Origin: GAS188 sp035949255
GTDB taxonomy: Bacteria; Pseudomonadota; Alphaproteobacteria; Rhizobiales; Beijerinckiaceae
Direction of reading: 5' to 3'
Assembly: GCA_035949255.1 (NCBI GenBank)
Contig: DASZIL010000149.1
Coordinates: forward strand, 1-38,959
DNA: 38,959 nucleotides
The position numbers were made by a program, and so were the translations under genes. This document shows, piece by piece, positions 1 through 8,902 of the stretch. The notes below the pieces were generated by a model. The model was not told the DNA's origin and ran no database searches. It saw only the letters and a program-made list of their open reading frames with translations. Within the stretch, counting starts at the first letter, position 1. Every line of letters begins with the position of its first letter.

Positions 1-336
1 GACGCCATGCAATCCTTCGGCGCGGCCAAGACCAAGCTCGGCGATTGCGCGGCGATCCGCATCGATGGCGTCGAGGTGGTGCTCGTCGCCCATCGCAACC
101 AGGCGCTCGGCCGCGAGCTCTTCACCAATGTCGGCATCGATCCGTCGCAAAAGCGCATCATCGTGGTGAAATCGGCGAATCACTTCCGCGACGCCTTCGG
201 CCCGATCGCCAAGGAGGTTCTCTACGCCGAAGGCAAGGGCAATGTGCCGATCAATTGCCGCAGCCACCCCTTCACCAAGGTCAAGCGCCCGCTGTGGCCG
301 CTCGATCCGAGGCCGGAAGGCCGCTTCGTCCTTTGA
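1..336 (+). CDS. MlrC-like M81 family metallopeptidase, C-terminal part (5' end outside window)
   Basis: The reading frame is open from base 1 and stops at 334-336, so only about the last 111 residues are visible. They resemble the C-terminal domain of the MlrC (microcystinase C) / M81 peptidase family, with a segment like VVVKSANHFRDAFGPIA, an end rich in Arg and Pro, and a final FVL. The metal-binding N-terminal domain lies outside the window, so activity cannot be judged. Family knowledge: MlrC cleaves linear peptides, and M81 genes often sit beside peptide ABC transporters. That is the case here, with a transporter operon starting 102 bases downstream on the same strand. A role in processing an imported peptide or amide is inferred. 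The assignment is by recognition only. Confidence 0.75.
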   Translation, partial: DAMQSFGAAKTKLGDCAAIRIDGVEVVLVAHRNQALGRELFTNVGIDPSQKRIIVVKSANHFRDAFGPIAKEVLYAEGKGNVPINCRSHPFTKVKRPLWPLDPRPEGRFVL

Positions 337-409
337 GCCAAGACGCGGCCTTGGCTTATGTTTATTGCCATTTTCCCGCTTGCCGCCTCATTCCTTCCGT
401 GAATTAATC

Positions 410-423
410 CTCGCGGAAGCGAG
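410..423 (+). promoter_or_regulatory. Small stem-loop ahead of the ribosome binding site of the first ABC operon
   Basis: CTCGC and GCGAG form a five-base-pair stem closed by a GGAA (GNRA-type) loop. It ends four bases before the GGGAGG ribosome binding site at 427-432. It could influence translation of the binding protein at 439, but it is short and no function is proven. Confidence 0.3.
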
Positions 424-438
424 AATGGGAGGATGAAG

Positions 439-2040
439 ATGGGAACGACACGTCGGCGCTTCGTCCAGGGAAGCGTGGCGGCGGCGACGCTCATCGCGGC
501 GCCGGCGATAGGTCGGGCGAACGAGACGCCCGCGGCGGCGAAGACGCTCAAGGCGGTAATGCAGGGAGATTTGCGCTCCTTCGACCCGATCTGGACGACC
601 GCGAACATCTCTTCCTATCACGGCGCCCTCATCTACGACACGCTGTTCGGCGTCGACGCCAACGACAAGCCGCAGCCGCAGATGGTCGAGAGTTTCGGCA
701 CCTCGGACGATCAGCTTACCTGGACATTCAAGCTTCGCGACGGCCTCGGCTTTCACGACGGCTCGCCGGTCACGGCCGCCGATTGCGTCGCCTCGATCCG
801 CCGTTGGGCCGTGCGCGACGGCGCCGGACAGCACATGTTTTTGCGCGTGAAGGATATCAGCGCCAAGGACGACAAGAGCTTCGCCGTCGCCTTCAGCGAG
901 CCTTACCCGCTGATCCTCGACGCCTTCGCCAAGGCCGGAACGCCCGTCCTCTACATCATGCGCAAGAAGGACGCCGAGACCGATCCGATGCAGCAGATCA
1001 CGGAATACGTCGGCTCCGGCCCCTTCATCTTCAACACCAAGGAGACGAAGCAGGGCGCCTCTTACGTCTATGACCGCAACCCGAAATATCAGCCGCGCTC
1101 CGAGCCTGCCTCCGGCATGGCGGGTGGCAAGATCGCGAAGCTCGACCGCGTGATCTGGGACAATGTCGCCGATGACCAGACGGCCATCGCGGCCTTGCAG
1201 AATGGCGAGATCGACTTCTACGAGCTGCCGCCGATCGACCTCATCGATCAGCTCGAGGCGGACAAGAACATCCATGTCGAGGTCTTGAACAAATCGGGCC
1301 AGATCGTCTGGTGCCGGATGAACTGGCTCTATCCGCCCTTCAACAATGTGAAGGCGCGCCAGGCCATGCTCTATCTCGTGAACCAGAACGACGTGATGAA
1401 GGCGGCCTTCGGCAACCCGAAATACTACCGCGCTTGCGCCTCCTATTTCGGTTGCGGCACGCCGATGGAGAATGACGAGAACACGGAGTGGTTCAAGGAG
1501 GCGCCGAACAAGGAGAAGGCCGCGCAGCTTTTCAAGGAGTCAGGCTACGACGGTCGCCCGGTCGTCATCCTCCAGCCCACGAATTTCGCGGTCTTCAACA
1601 CCGCCGATCAGCTTCTCGCCCAATGGCTCCGCGAGATCGGGGTGAATGCCGAGCTCGCCGCCTCCGATTGGGGCGGCGTGGTCACGCGGCGCGCCGTGCG
1701 CGAGCCGCCGGAAAAGGGCGGCTGGAATATTTTCGTGACCTCCGCCTCCGGAGCCGCCTTCGGCAACCCGATCACCCTCGTCGGCCATCAGGCGAACGGC
1801 GAGAAGGGTTGGTTCGGCTGGCCCTCCGACGAGCTGCACGAGAAGCTGCGCGACAAATGGGCGAAGGCTCAGCCGCAAGACCGTTTGGCGGTGGCGAAGG
1901 AGATCCAGCGCAATGCCTGGAACTTCGTGCCCCACGTCTACATGGGGCTTTATCTCCAGCCCGCCGCCATGCGCGCCAATGTCAAGGGGGTGATCGGAAT
2001 GCCCGAGCTCATTCCCTTCTGGAACATCGAGAAGACGTGA
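439..2040 (+). CDS. ABC transporter substrate-binding protein, family 5 (dipeptide/oligopeptide type), Tat-exported
   Basis: Periplasmic binding protein of the SBP_bac_5 (DppA/OppA) family, 533 residues, a normal length. The N-terminus carries a twin-arginine motif (TRRRFVQG) followed by a hydrophobic stretch and a likely cleavage after AIGRA, so export by Tat is expected. The segment LRSFDPIWTT and the following YDTLFG are typical of the family. An ATG at 433 also exists, but the GGGAGG at 427-432 lies right against it and is well spaced (six bases) for the ATG at 439, which I prefer. It heads a five-gene operon with two permeases and two ATPases. The ligand is unknown; the M81 peptidase upstream suggests a peptide or peptide-like compound. 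Confidence 0.9.
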   Translation: MGTTRRRFVQGSVAAATLIAAPAIGRANETPAAAKTLKAVMQGDLRSFDPIWTTANISSYHGALIYDTLFGVDANDKPQPQMVESFGTSDDQLTWTFKLRDGLGFHDGSPVTAADCVASIRRWAVRDGAGQHMFLRVKDISAKDDKSFAVAFSEPYPLILDAFAKAGTPVLYIMRKKDAETDPMQQITEYVGSGPFIFNTKETKQGASYVYDRNPKYQPRSEPASGMAGGKIAKLDRVIWDNVADDQTAIAALQNGEIDFYELPPIDLIDQLEADKNIHVEVLNKSGQIVWCRMNWLYPPFNNVKARQAMLYLVNQNDVMKAAFGNPKYYRACASYFGCGTPMENDENTEWFKEAPNKEKAAQLFKESGYDGRPVVILQPTNFAVFNTADQLLAQWLREIGVNAELAASDWGGVVTRRAVREPPEKGGWNIFVTSASGAAFGNPITLVGHQANGEKGWFGWPSDELHEKLRDKWAKAQPQDRLAVAKEIQRNAWNFVPHVYMGLYLQPAAMRANVKGVIGMPELIPFWNIEKT

Positions 2041-2087
2041 CGGGATGAGGCCGTGAGAAGGCCCGTTGGCTCTCGAAGAATGACCCG

Positions 2088-3029
2088 ATGATCGCCTATG
2101 TGGCCCACCGCCTCGCCTCCCTCATCGTCGTCATGGCGCTCGTCGGCGTGTGCGTGTTCCTTCTCCTTCATCTCGCGCCGGGAGATCCCGCCGCGATCAT
2201 CGCCGGCGACAATGCGACACCCGATCAGATCGCGTCGATCCGTGCGCATCTCGGCCTCGACGAGGCGCTTCCGATTCAATTTCTACGCTGGAGCACGGCG
2301 GTGCTGTCGGGCGACCTCGGCGTCTCGATCTTCTCCAACACGCCGGTCGCCACGCTGATCGGGCAGCGCCTCGAGCCGACGCTCTCGCTTGCGCTCGCAA
2401 CGCTCGCCTTCGCGGTGCCGGTTGCGCTCGTGCTCGGCGTGCTCGCCGCCTGGAGAGCGGGAAGCTCGATCGACCGTGCCTCGATGATCCTCGCGGTCGC
2501 GGGCTTCTCGGCGCCGGCCTTCGTGGTCGGCTATCTGATGATCTACGTCTTCGCCGTCACGCTGAAGTGGTTTCCGGTGCAAGGCTATACGCCGATCGGC
2601 GAGAGCCTCGCCGATTGGGCGCGCCATCTCGTGTTGCCGGCGCTGACGCTCGGCCTCGCCTATGTGGCGCTCATCGCGCGCATCACGCGGGCCACCATGC
2701 TCGAGGTGCTCGCCGAGGATTACATCCGCACCGCCAAGGCCAAGGGGGTGTCGACCGGCCCGATGCTGCTGAAGCATGCGCTAAGGAACGCCGGCGTGCC
2801 GATCATCACGGTGATCGGCATCGGGGTCGCCCTGCTGATCGGCGGCGTGGTGATCACCGAGACGGTCTACAACATTCCAGGTGTCGGGCGGCTCGTGGTC
2901 GATGCCATCTCGAAACGCGACTACCCCATTGTTCAAGGCGTGATCCTGGTGTTCTCGGCCGTCTACGTGGTGATCAACCTCGTGGTCGATATTTCCTACA
3001 CGCTCATCGATCCGAGGATCCGGTATTGA
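2088..3029 (+). CDS. Peptide-type ABC transporter permease, DppB-like
   Basis: Inner-membrane permease of 313 residues, normal for DppB/OppB. It opens with a membrane segment followed by LHLAPGDPAA, the conserved 'PGDP' region of this subfamily, and has about six hydrophobic segments. The EAA-type coupling loop is seen around TAKAKGVSTGPMLLKHALRN. The C-terminus LIDPRIRY is typical. It starts 47 bases after the binding-protein gene, and its TGA stop overlaps the TTG start of the next permease gene, indicating translational coupling. It should form the membrane channel together with the product of the 3026 gene. Confidence 0.92.
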   Translation: MIAYVAHRLASLIVVMALVGVCVFLLLHLAPGDPAAIIAGDNATPDQIASIRAHLGLDEALPIQFLRWSTAVLSGDLGVSIFSNTPVATLIGQRLEPTLSLALATLAFAVPVALVLGVLAAWRAGSSIDRASMILAVAGFSAPAFVVGYLMIYVFAVTLKWFPVQGYTPIGESLADWARHLVLPALTLGLAYVALIARITRATMLEVLAEDYIRTAKAKGVSTGPMLLKHALRNAGVPIITVIGIGVALLIGGVVITETVYNIPGVGRLVVDAISKRDYPIVQGVILVFSAVYVVINLVVDISYTLIDPRIRY

Positions 3030-3910
3030 CCGAGGCGTCCGCATTCACGGCGCGCGAGCTCGCGGCGACCGCTCCGGTCGGCCTCCGCCGCCGTGGTTTC
3101 GTGAGGCGCCACCCCTCGCTTGTCGTGGGCGCCGTCATTCTCGCCGCTTTCGTTGGGCTCGCGCTCGCCGCGCCTTGGCTTCCGGGCGATCCCTTGACGA
3201 TGACGCCGGCCCGCAGACTTTCGCCGCCCGGAAACGGCTTCCTCCTCGGCACCGATGCGCTCGGACGCGACGTCTTGGCGCGCACCATCCACGGCGCTCG
3301 CGTCTCGCTTCTCGTCGGCTTCCTGGTGGCGGCCTTGTCCGTCGCGATCGGCCTCGCCATCGGGCTCATCGCCGGCTCGATCCGCAAGGCCGACGCGCCG
3401 CTGATGCGGTTGATGGACGCGCTGATGGCGATACCGGCGATCCTTCTCGCGATTGCGCTCGTGTCGCTCACGCGCGCCAGCGTCACGACCGTGGTGATCG
3501 CCATCACCATTCCGGAGGTGCCGCGCGTGGTGCGCCTCGTGCGCTCGGTGGTGCTCGGCGTGCGCGAGCAGCCTTTCGTGGAAGCGGCGATCGCGGGCGG
3601 GGCGCGTCTGCCGAAGATCATCCTACGCCACATCCTGCCCTCGACGATCCCGCCGCTCATCGTGCAGGCGACCTATATCTGCGCCTCCGCCATTCTGGTC
3701 GAAGCGACGCTCTCCTTTCTCGGCGCGGGCTCGCCGCCCGAGATTCCGAGCTGGGGCAATATGATCGCCTCCTCGCGACTCTACCTCGCCCGCGCGCCCT
3801 GGACGATCTTCTCGCCGGGGCTCGCGCTCGCGCTCGTGGTGCTCGCCGTCAACCTCGTGGGTGACGGCTTGCGCGACCACCTCGACCCGCGCCTCGCGCG
3901 ACGCCTGTGA
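3026..3910 (+). CDS. Peptide-type ABC transporter permease, DppC-like (TTG start)
   Basis: Second inner-membrane permease, about 294 residues, normal for DppC/OppC. The N-terminal arginine-rich segment GLRRRGFVRRHPS precedes the first membrane helix. HRHPS-like, LLGTDALGRDVLAR and AAIAGGARLPKIILRHILP (EAA loop) are classical DppC signatures. I place the start at TTG 3026, which overlaps the TGA of the previous gene (TTGA). No ATG occurs in frame before the conserved region, and a later GTG would remove part of the N-terminal tail. It pairs with the DppB-like permease. Seven bases separate it from the next start. Confidence 0.88.
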   Translation: MTEASAFTARELAATAPVGLRRRGFVRRHPSLVVGAVILAAFVGLALAAPWLPGDPLTMTPARRLSPPGNGFLLGTDALGRDVLARTIHGARVSLLVGFLVAALSVAIGLAIGLIAGSIRKADAPLMRLMDALMAIPAILLAIALVSLTRASVTTVVIAITIPEVPRVVRLVRSVVLGVREQPFVEAAIAGGARLPKIILRHILPSTIPPLIVQATYICASAILVEATLSFLGAGSPPEIPSWGNMIASSRLYLARAPWTIFSPGLALALVVLAVNLVGDGLRDHLDPRLARRL

Positions 3911-3917
3911 GAGCGAA

Positions 3918-4904
3918 GTGAGCGAGAAGCTTCTCAGCGTTCGAAATCTCAAGACGCATTTCTTCAATGCCGACGGCGTGACGCGCGCGGTCGACGGCGT
4001 GAGCTTCGATGTCGCCGCCGGCGAGACGCTCGGCATCGTCGGCGAATCCGGTTGCGGCAAGAGCGTCACGGCCTTGTCGGTGATGCGGCTCTTGCCGGAG
4101 AAGGTCGCACGCATCGTCGAGGGCTCGATCCTCTTCGAAGGACAAGACCTCGCCGCCCTCGACGAGAAGGCGATGCGTCAGGTCAGAGGCAACCGCATCG
4201 CCATGATCTTCCAGGAGCCGATGACGAGCCTCAACCCGCTCCTGCGCGTCGGCGAGCAGATCGCCGAGGCGCTGCGCATCCACACCGGCGCCAATCGGCG
4301 CGCGGCGCGCGAGAAGGCCGCACGCATGCTGCGCCTCGTGCACATTCCGGATGCCGAGAAGCGCCTCGACGATTATCCGCACCAATTCTCCGGCGGCATG
4401 CGCCAGCGGGTGATGATCGCGATGGCGCTCGCCTGCGACCCGCGCCTCCTGATCGCCGACGAGCCGACGACCGCGCTCGACGTCACCATCCAGGCGCAGA
4501 TCCTGAAGCTCCTCATCGAGCTCAAGGCGCGCACCGGCGCCGCGGTCGTCCTCATCACCCATGATCTCGGTGTCGTGGCCGAGACCTGCCAGCGCGTCAT
4601 CGTCATGTATGCCGGGCGCAAGGTCGAGGAGGCTTCCGTCGAGGCCCTCTTCGATCATCCGGCCCATCCCTATACGCAAGGGCTGATGGCGGCGACGCCG
4701 CGGCGGGGAAGCGCCGCCGCCGTGCGGCGGCTCGCCGAGATTCGCGGGCTCGTGCCGTCGCTGCGCGAAGAGATCAGGGGTTGTGCCTTCGCGCCGCGCT
4801 GCGCGCTCGCCGAAGAGCGTTGCCGCCGCGAGGCGCCGCGCTTCACCGAGATCGCACCCGGCCACGGCGTCGCCTGTTTCGTGGCCGAGCGCGCCGCCGC
4901 ATGA
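3918..4904 (+). CDS. Peptide-type ABC transporter ATP-binding protein, DppD-like (GTG start)
   Basis: Cytoplasmic ATPase of 328 residues, usual for DppD/OppD. The Walker A motif GESGCGKS lies near residues 42-49. The Q-loop IFQEPMTSLNP, signature FSGGMRQR, Walker B LLIADEPTTALD and H-loop THDLG follow in order. The C-terminal oligopeptide/dipeptide domain contains YTQGLMAATPRR and a cysteine cluster (GCAFAPRCALAEERC) that is typical of the family. A longer frame starts with ATG at 3861 inside the permease gene. I prefer GTG 3918, which gives the expected SEKLLSVRNLKTHF start and leaves a seven-base gap. It works as a heterodimer with the next ATPase. Confidence 0.88.
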   Translation: MSEKLLSVRNLKTHFFNADGVTRAVDGVSFDVAAGETLGIVGESGCGKSVTALSVMRLLPEKVARIVEGSILFEGQDLAALDEKAMRQVRGNRIAMIFQEPMTSLNPLLRVGEQIAEALRIHTGANRRAAREKAARMLRLVHIPDAEKRLDDYPHQFSGGMRQRVMIAMALACDPRLLIADEPTTALDVTIQAQILKLLIELKARTGAAVVLITHDLGVVAETCQRVIVMYAGRKVEEASVEALFDHPAHPYTQGLMAATPRRGSAAAVRRLAEIRGLVPSLREEIRGCAFAPRCALAEERCRREAPRFTEIAPGHGVACFVAERAAA

Positions 4905-5902
4905 GCGCCGCTCCCGATTCCACCGACGCAGCCAAACCGCTTCTCGAGGTCGAGGGTCTCGCGAAATATTTCGCGACGGGCGGCGGCTTGCTGAGGCGCG
5001 CCGAACCGCGCTTGCGGGCCGTCGACGGCGTGAGCTTCGCGCTCGCGCGTGGCGAGACGCTGTGCCTCGTCGGCGAATCCGGCTGCGGCAAATCCACCGT
5101 CGGCAAGCTGATCTTGCGGCTTATCGAGCCGAGCGCCGGCGTGATCCGCATCGACGGCGTGGAGGTGACGCAGGCGCGTGGAGAGGCCTTGCGAGAATTT
5201 CGCAAACACGTGCAGATGATTTTCCAGGACCCATTCGCCTCGCTCAATCCGCGCCTCAAGGCCGCGACGATCGTGGGCGAGCCCTTGGAGAATTATGGCC
5301 TCTTCTCGGCGCAGGAACGAAGGGACAAGGTCGCCGATCTCTTCGCGAGGGTCGGGTTGCGGCCCGAAGCCGCCGACAAATTCCCCTTCGAGTTCTCGGG
5401 CGGTCAGCGCCAGCGGATCGGCATCGCCCGCGCGCTCGCGCTCTCGCCCGATCTCATCGTCGCCGACGAGCCCGTCTCGGCGCTCGATGTCTCGGTGCAG
5501 GCGCAAGTCTTGAACTTGCTCGTCGACCTTCGCGAGGCGCTCGGCCTTGCCTATCTCTTCATCTCGCATGATCTCGGCGTCGTCGAGCACATCGCCCACC
5601 GCGTCGCCGTGATGTATCTCGGCCGCATTGTCGAGATCGGCGACAAGGACCGCATCTTCAGCGCCCCGCAACACCCTTACACGCAAGCCCTGATGGCGGC
5701 CGCGCCCGTGGCCGATCCGCGCGCGAAGCGCGAGCGCATCGTGCTCGAGGGTGACGTTCCCTCTCCGCTCGATCCGCCGAAAGGTTGCGCATTCCACCCA
5801 CGCTGCCCTTACGCCTTCGACCGTTGCCGGGTCGAGACGCCGGTGCTGACGCCGCGCGGCGCGGGGCACCTCGCGGCCTGCCATCTGGAGGAGTCTTTCT
5901 AA
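4901..5902 (+). CDS. Peptide-type ABC transporter ATP-binding protein, DppF-like
   Basis: Second cytoplasmic ATPase, 333 residues. Walker A GESGCGKST is near residues 58-66. IFQDPFASLNPR, FSGGQRQR, LIVADEPVSALD and SHDLG follow in order, and the C-terminal peptide-transporter domain carries GCAFHPRCPYAFDRC. The ATG at 4901 overlaps the TGA of the upstream ATPase gene by four bases (ATGA), so the two subunits are translationally coupled. It is the last gene of the operon. The gene on the right is on the opposite strand, and a 102-base gap separates their convergent ends. I see no strong terminator with a U-tract there. Confidence 0.9.
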   Translation: MSAAPDSTDAAKPLLEVEGLAKYFATGGGLLRRAEPRLRAVDGVSFALARGETLCLVGESGCGKSTVGKLILRLIEPSAGVIRIDGVEVTQARGEALREFRKHVQMIFQDPFASLNPRLKAATIVGEPLENYGLFSAQERRDKVADLFARVGLRPEAADKFPFEFSGGQRQRIGIARALALSPDLIVADEPVSALDVSVQAQVLNLLVDLREALGLAYLFISHDLGVVEHIAHRVAVMYLGRIVEIGDKDRIFSAPQHPYTQALMAAAPVADPRAKRERIVLEGDVPSPLDPPKGCAFHPRCPYAFDRCRVETPVLTPRGAGHLAACHLEESF

Positions 5903-6004
5903 ATCCCCCGGACTAGCCTTGGTGGCGACGTGGGAAGTCGCGTTGGTCTAACTTTCCCGTGCCTGAGGCACGAAAAAATCAGAGTCGCGGCCTGCGGAAG
6001 AAGC

Positions 6005-7801
6005 CTATTCCGCCGCGAGGCCAGCGACGCGCACGTCCTCCGGCTCCGACACGCCGTCCGCCGAAGGCCTGAGCTCGATGCGGCGCTTGTGGAAGGCCTG
6101 CAGGGTGTGGCGATGGCCGATCGAAACGATCGTGACGCCGGGAAGCCTTTCAGGAAGAAGCCGGTACATCGCCTCCTCGAGCGGCTCGTCAAGCGCAGAG
6201 GTCGCTTCATCGAGGAAGAGCCAGTCGGGCTTCGCCAAAAGCGCGCGGCCGAGCGCCAACCGTTGTTGCTCGCCCAGCGACAAGGTCTGTCCCCAATGCG
6301 CCTCTTCGTCGAGGCGATCGGCGAAGGCGGATAACTGCACCGCCTCGAGGGTCGAGCGCACGAGCGCGTCCGGGAAGGCGTCGGCCGGCGCCGGGTAAGT
6401 GAGCGCGGCGCGCAAGGTGCCGATCGGCACATAGGGGCGCTGCGGCAAAAGCATCACCTGCGCGCCTCGCGGCACCTCGATCGAACCGTGCCCGAACGGC
6501 CAAATGCCCGAGATGGCGCGAAACAGCGTCGATTTTCCCGCACCCGAAGGCCCGTTGACGAGCACGCTTTCACCGCGGCGCAAGCGGGCGCCCTTGATGC
6601 GCACCACCTTGCCGCCCTTCGGCAAGGCGACCTCGAGATCCTGGATGGTGAGATCATCGCCGCCGTCGGGCGCGACCTCGATATGGGGCTTCACCGTGCT
6701 GAGCGCGCGCGCTTTCGCGGCCGAGGCCGCAAAGCCTGTGAGACGATCGACGACGGATTTGTATTGGGCGATCGTGGTGTAGCTGTCGATGAAGAAGGAG
6801 AGCGCTTCCTGCACATTCGAGAAGGCGCCCGCCGTCTGCGTCATCACGCCGAGCATCACCTTGCCGGCGAAATAATAGGGCGCGATGAAAATGAAGGGCA
6901 GGACGACATTGGCTTGCGAATAGCTCGCCGTGAAGGCCACGACCTTCTTGCGGCAATCGACAATGGACAGGAAGTTGCCGATCAGCGCGCCGAAGCGCCG
7001 GCTCAGGCCCAAATGTTCCGTCGCCTCGCCGCCGAGAAGCGCGACCTGCTCGCCATATTCGCGCAAGCGTGCGAGCGAGAAGCGGAAATCGGCCTCGTAG
7101 CGCTGCTGCTGGAAGTAAAGGCTGATCAGCGGGCGCCCGATCAAATGGGTGAGCCCGGTGGCGAGCACGGCGTAGACGAGCGCGATCCAGAACAGGAAGC
7201 CCGGCACGCGCATATCGGTGCCCGGAAAAGTGAAGCCCGACGAAAGCGTCCACAAGATCACCGAGAAGGAGACGAGCGAGGTCGCTTTCGACAAGATGCC
7301 CAGCCCGAGCGCGAAGGTGGTCGTGGTGAAATCATTGATGTCCTCGGAGATGCGCTGATCCGGGTTGTCGGTCGAGCTGCCGGTGAGCTGCATGCGGTAA
7401 TGGGCCGAGCCGTCGAGCCAATTGCTCATCGTCTTCTCGGTCATCCAGCGCCGCCAGCGGATGGTGAGGTAGGCGCGCATCACGAGCTGCAGAATGGCGC
7501 TCGCGATGAAGATCGCCGCCAACGGGCTGAAAACAAAAAGGAGCTGTTTCCAGAACTCGGCCGCGTTCTTTTCCTGGATGGCGTTGAACCAGTCCCGGCC
7601 GAAATAGGAAAGGCGTACATTGATCGCCACCTGCCCCAGCTCGATGCCGACGACCGCGATGAGGAGGGAAAGCCCGATCCAGCGTTCCTGCGCCCGGTAG
7701 CGAGGCAAAGGCCACACCCGCGCCTCGCCGATGTCGCGGGTCGTGAAATAGGGAAGGGCGAGGCGCCAGACATCGCCAAGTGATTTCATCAATGCGCGCA
7801 T
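6005..7801 (-). CDS. YddA/SbmA-type ABC transporter, fused membrane and ATP-binding domains
   Basis: Inner-membrane protein of 598 residues. The N-terminal half (about 1-350) is an ABC_membrane_2 domain with several helices and the family motif NPDQRISEDI near residues 146-155. The C-terminal half is an ATPase: Walker A GPSGAGKST (417-425), LLPQRPY, signature LSLGEQQRL (507-515) and Walker B WLFLDEATSALD (527-538). This arrangement matches E. coli YddA, the peroxisomal ABCD proteins, and the vitamin B12/bleomycin/antimicrobial-peptide transporter class. It would act as a homodimer; its substrate is unknown. The ATG at 7801 is preceded by AGGAGA at a good distance. It is transcribed alone, convergent with the peptide ABC operon. 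Confidence 0.87.
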   Translation of the reverse strand: MRALMKSLGDVWRLALPYFTTRDIGEARVWPLPRYRAQERWIGLSLLIAVVGIELGQVAINVRLSYFGRDWFNAIQEKNAAEFWKQLLFVFSPLAAIFIASAILQLVMRAYLTIRWRRWMTEKTMSNWLDGSAHYRMQLTGSSTDNPDQRISEDINDFTTTTFALGLGILSKATSLVSFSVILWTLSSGFTFPGTDMRVPGFLFWIALVYAVLATGLTHLIGRPLISLYFQQQRYEADFRFSLARLREYGEQVALLGGEATEHLGLSRRFGALIGNFLSIVDCRKKVVAFTASYSQANVVLPFIFIAPYYFAGKVMLGVMTQTAGAFSNVQEALSFFIDSYTTIAQYKSVVDRLTGFAASAAKARALSTVKPHIEVAPDGGDDLTIQDLEVALPKGGKVVRIKGARLRRGESVLVNGPSGAGKSTLFRAISGIWPFGHGSIEVPRGAQVMLLPQRPYVPIGTLRAALTYPAPADAFPDALVRSTLEAVQLSAFADRLDEEAHWGQTLSLGEQQRLALGRALLAKPDWLFLDEATSALDEPLEEAMYRLLPERLPGVTIVSIGHRHTLQAFHKRRIELRPSADGVSEPEDVRVAGLAAE

Positions 7802-8209
7802 CGGGCTTCTCTCCTGGTGGATCGATTTGCCGCCTCGGCCCCGTCGAAATCAGGCCCGGGGGGACCCGCTCGTCACTGTCCCCGGGTTTGGGGCGGTCAT
7901 CAGCTTCGACTCACTCGTCAGACCAGTTCACATAGTGTCGCAGCGGCAAGGTGGCGTGAATCCCCTTTCGAAACGGCGGATTCAAGGCGCGTGTTCGGCA
8001 ACGAGGCCGGTTTCGCCTTAGCAGGCGTGCCGGAGCAAGGTCCAGGGCCAGCGCCTTGACAATCGCGTGTCCTCTGGCCGAGGGATCGCCGGTTTCCCGA
8101 TATCGCCGATAGGTCCCAATGGCTCCGAAGGCTGGCGGCAGCGCCCCGTTTGTGACAGAATCCCAAGGCATGGCCGGTTCGCTTCGATCCGGCTTAAGGT
8201 TAAGCACAC
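7802..8209. other. 408-base intergenic region between divergent genes
   Basis: This stretch separates two divergently transcribed genes and should hold both promoters. I see no convincing gene. Open frames on the minus strand across about 7911-8207 have arginine- and proline-rich composition and no recognisable family. A GC-rich imperfect hairpin lies near 7855-7888 (GGGGAC pairing with GTCCCC). The only other notable feature is the palindrome at 8192-8205, described separately. Confidence 0.5.
8192..8205. promoter_or_regulatory. 14-base perfect palindrome GCTTAA-GG-TTAAGC just ahead of an oxygenase gene
   Basis: The two arms are perfect inverted copies separated by GG, and the site ends four bases before the ATG at 8210. 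It could be an operator or could cover the ribosome binding site, since AAGG lies inside it. A palindrome with the same CTTAA-N2-TTAAG core occurs at 23884-23897 ahead of the cell-wall cluster. No regulator is known from this window. Confidence 0.35.
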
Positions 8210-8842
8210 ATGATCCTCGACTTCGACAAGCTCCAGGCTGCTCCCCTCGAACGCGACCCTTTCGAGCATGTCGTGGTCGAGCGCTTCGTCTTCCCTGAGC
8301 AGTTTCCCAGGGTGGTCGCCGATTTCCCTGAGCTTCCGGGGCCGGGCCTGCACCCGCCGAGCGCTGTTGAGCTCAAAGGAGCCTTTGGCGCCATGCTCGA
8401 GGAATTTCACGGCGATCGCTTCCGCGACATCATCGCCGAGAAATTCGAGGTTGAGCTTGCCGGCAAGCCGTTGATGGCAACCATTCGCGGCTTCACCCGG
8501 GCACGCGACGGGGGGATGCACACCGATTCGGAAAGCAAGATCATCACCGTCCTCATCTACCTCAACAACTCCTGGGACAAGGAAGGCGGCAACCTGCGTC
8601 TCCTTCGCAACGGCACCGACATCGAGAATTACGCCAAGGAGATTTCCCCGGTCGAAGGCACGCTTCTCGTCTTCAAGCGCTCGGACCGCTCCTGGCATGG
8701 CCATCTGCCCTTCGAAGGGCCGCGGCGCGCCATCCAGCTCAACTGGGTGACGGACCGCTTCACGGCCTTCAAGGAGAATGCGCGCCACTTCATGGGCTCG
8801 AAGCTCAAGGCCGCGCATGAAAGCGTCAGCACGCGAAGCTGA
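8210..8842 (+). CDS. 2OG-Fe(II) oxygenase family protein (first of a tandem pair)
   Basis: Predicted cytoplasmic non-haem iron dioxygenase, 210 residues, resembling the 2OG-FeII_Oxy_3 / prolyl-4-hydroxylase-like group. The iron triad is readable as H104-x-D106 (GGMHTDSESK) and a distal histidine in SWHGH (163 or 165). The following arginine in GPRRAIQLNW (172-173) is placed to bind 2-oxoglutarate. No signal peptide is seen. The next gene, 60 bases downstream, is a paralogue with the same motif order. Substrate unknown; relatives hydroxylate protein side chains or small molecules. It probably forms an operon with the next gene. Confidence 0.8.
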   Translation: MILDFDKLQAAPLERDPFEHVVVERFVFPEQFPRVVADFPELPGPGLHPPSAVELKGAFGAMLEEFHGDRFRDIIAEKFEVELAGKPLMATIRGFTRARDGGMHTDSESKIITVLIYLNNSWDKEGGNLRLLRNGTDIENYAKEISPVEGTLLVFKRSDRSWHGHLPFEGPRRAIQLNWVTDRFTAFKENARHFMGSKLKAAHESVSTRS

Positions 8843-8902
8843 GCCGAACACGAGAAATTTGGCGGGCAAGCGCCCGCGTCATCACGAGAGGAGGCCCGCG
8901 CC

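Noticed and set aside
5958..5972. Hairpin CGTGCC-TGA-GGCACG followed by six A between convergent genes, as a terminator
   Set aside because: For the plus strand the run should be T, and for the minus strand the T-run comes before the hairpin, so it fits an intrinsic terminator in neither direction.
7911..8207. Minus-strand open frame of about 98 codons in the gap between the YddA-like and oxygenase genes
   Set aside because: Arginine- and proline-rich composition, no family resemblance, no good ribosome binding site, and it lies where two divergent promoters are expected.
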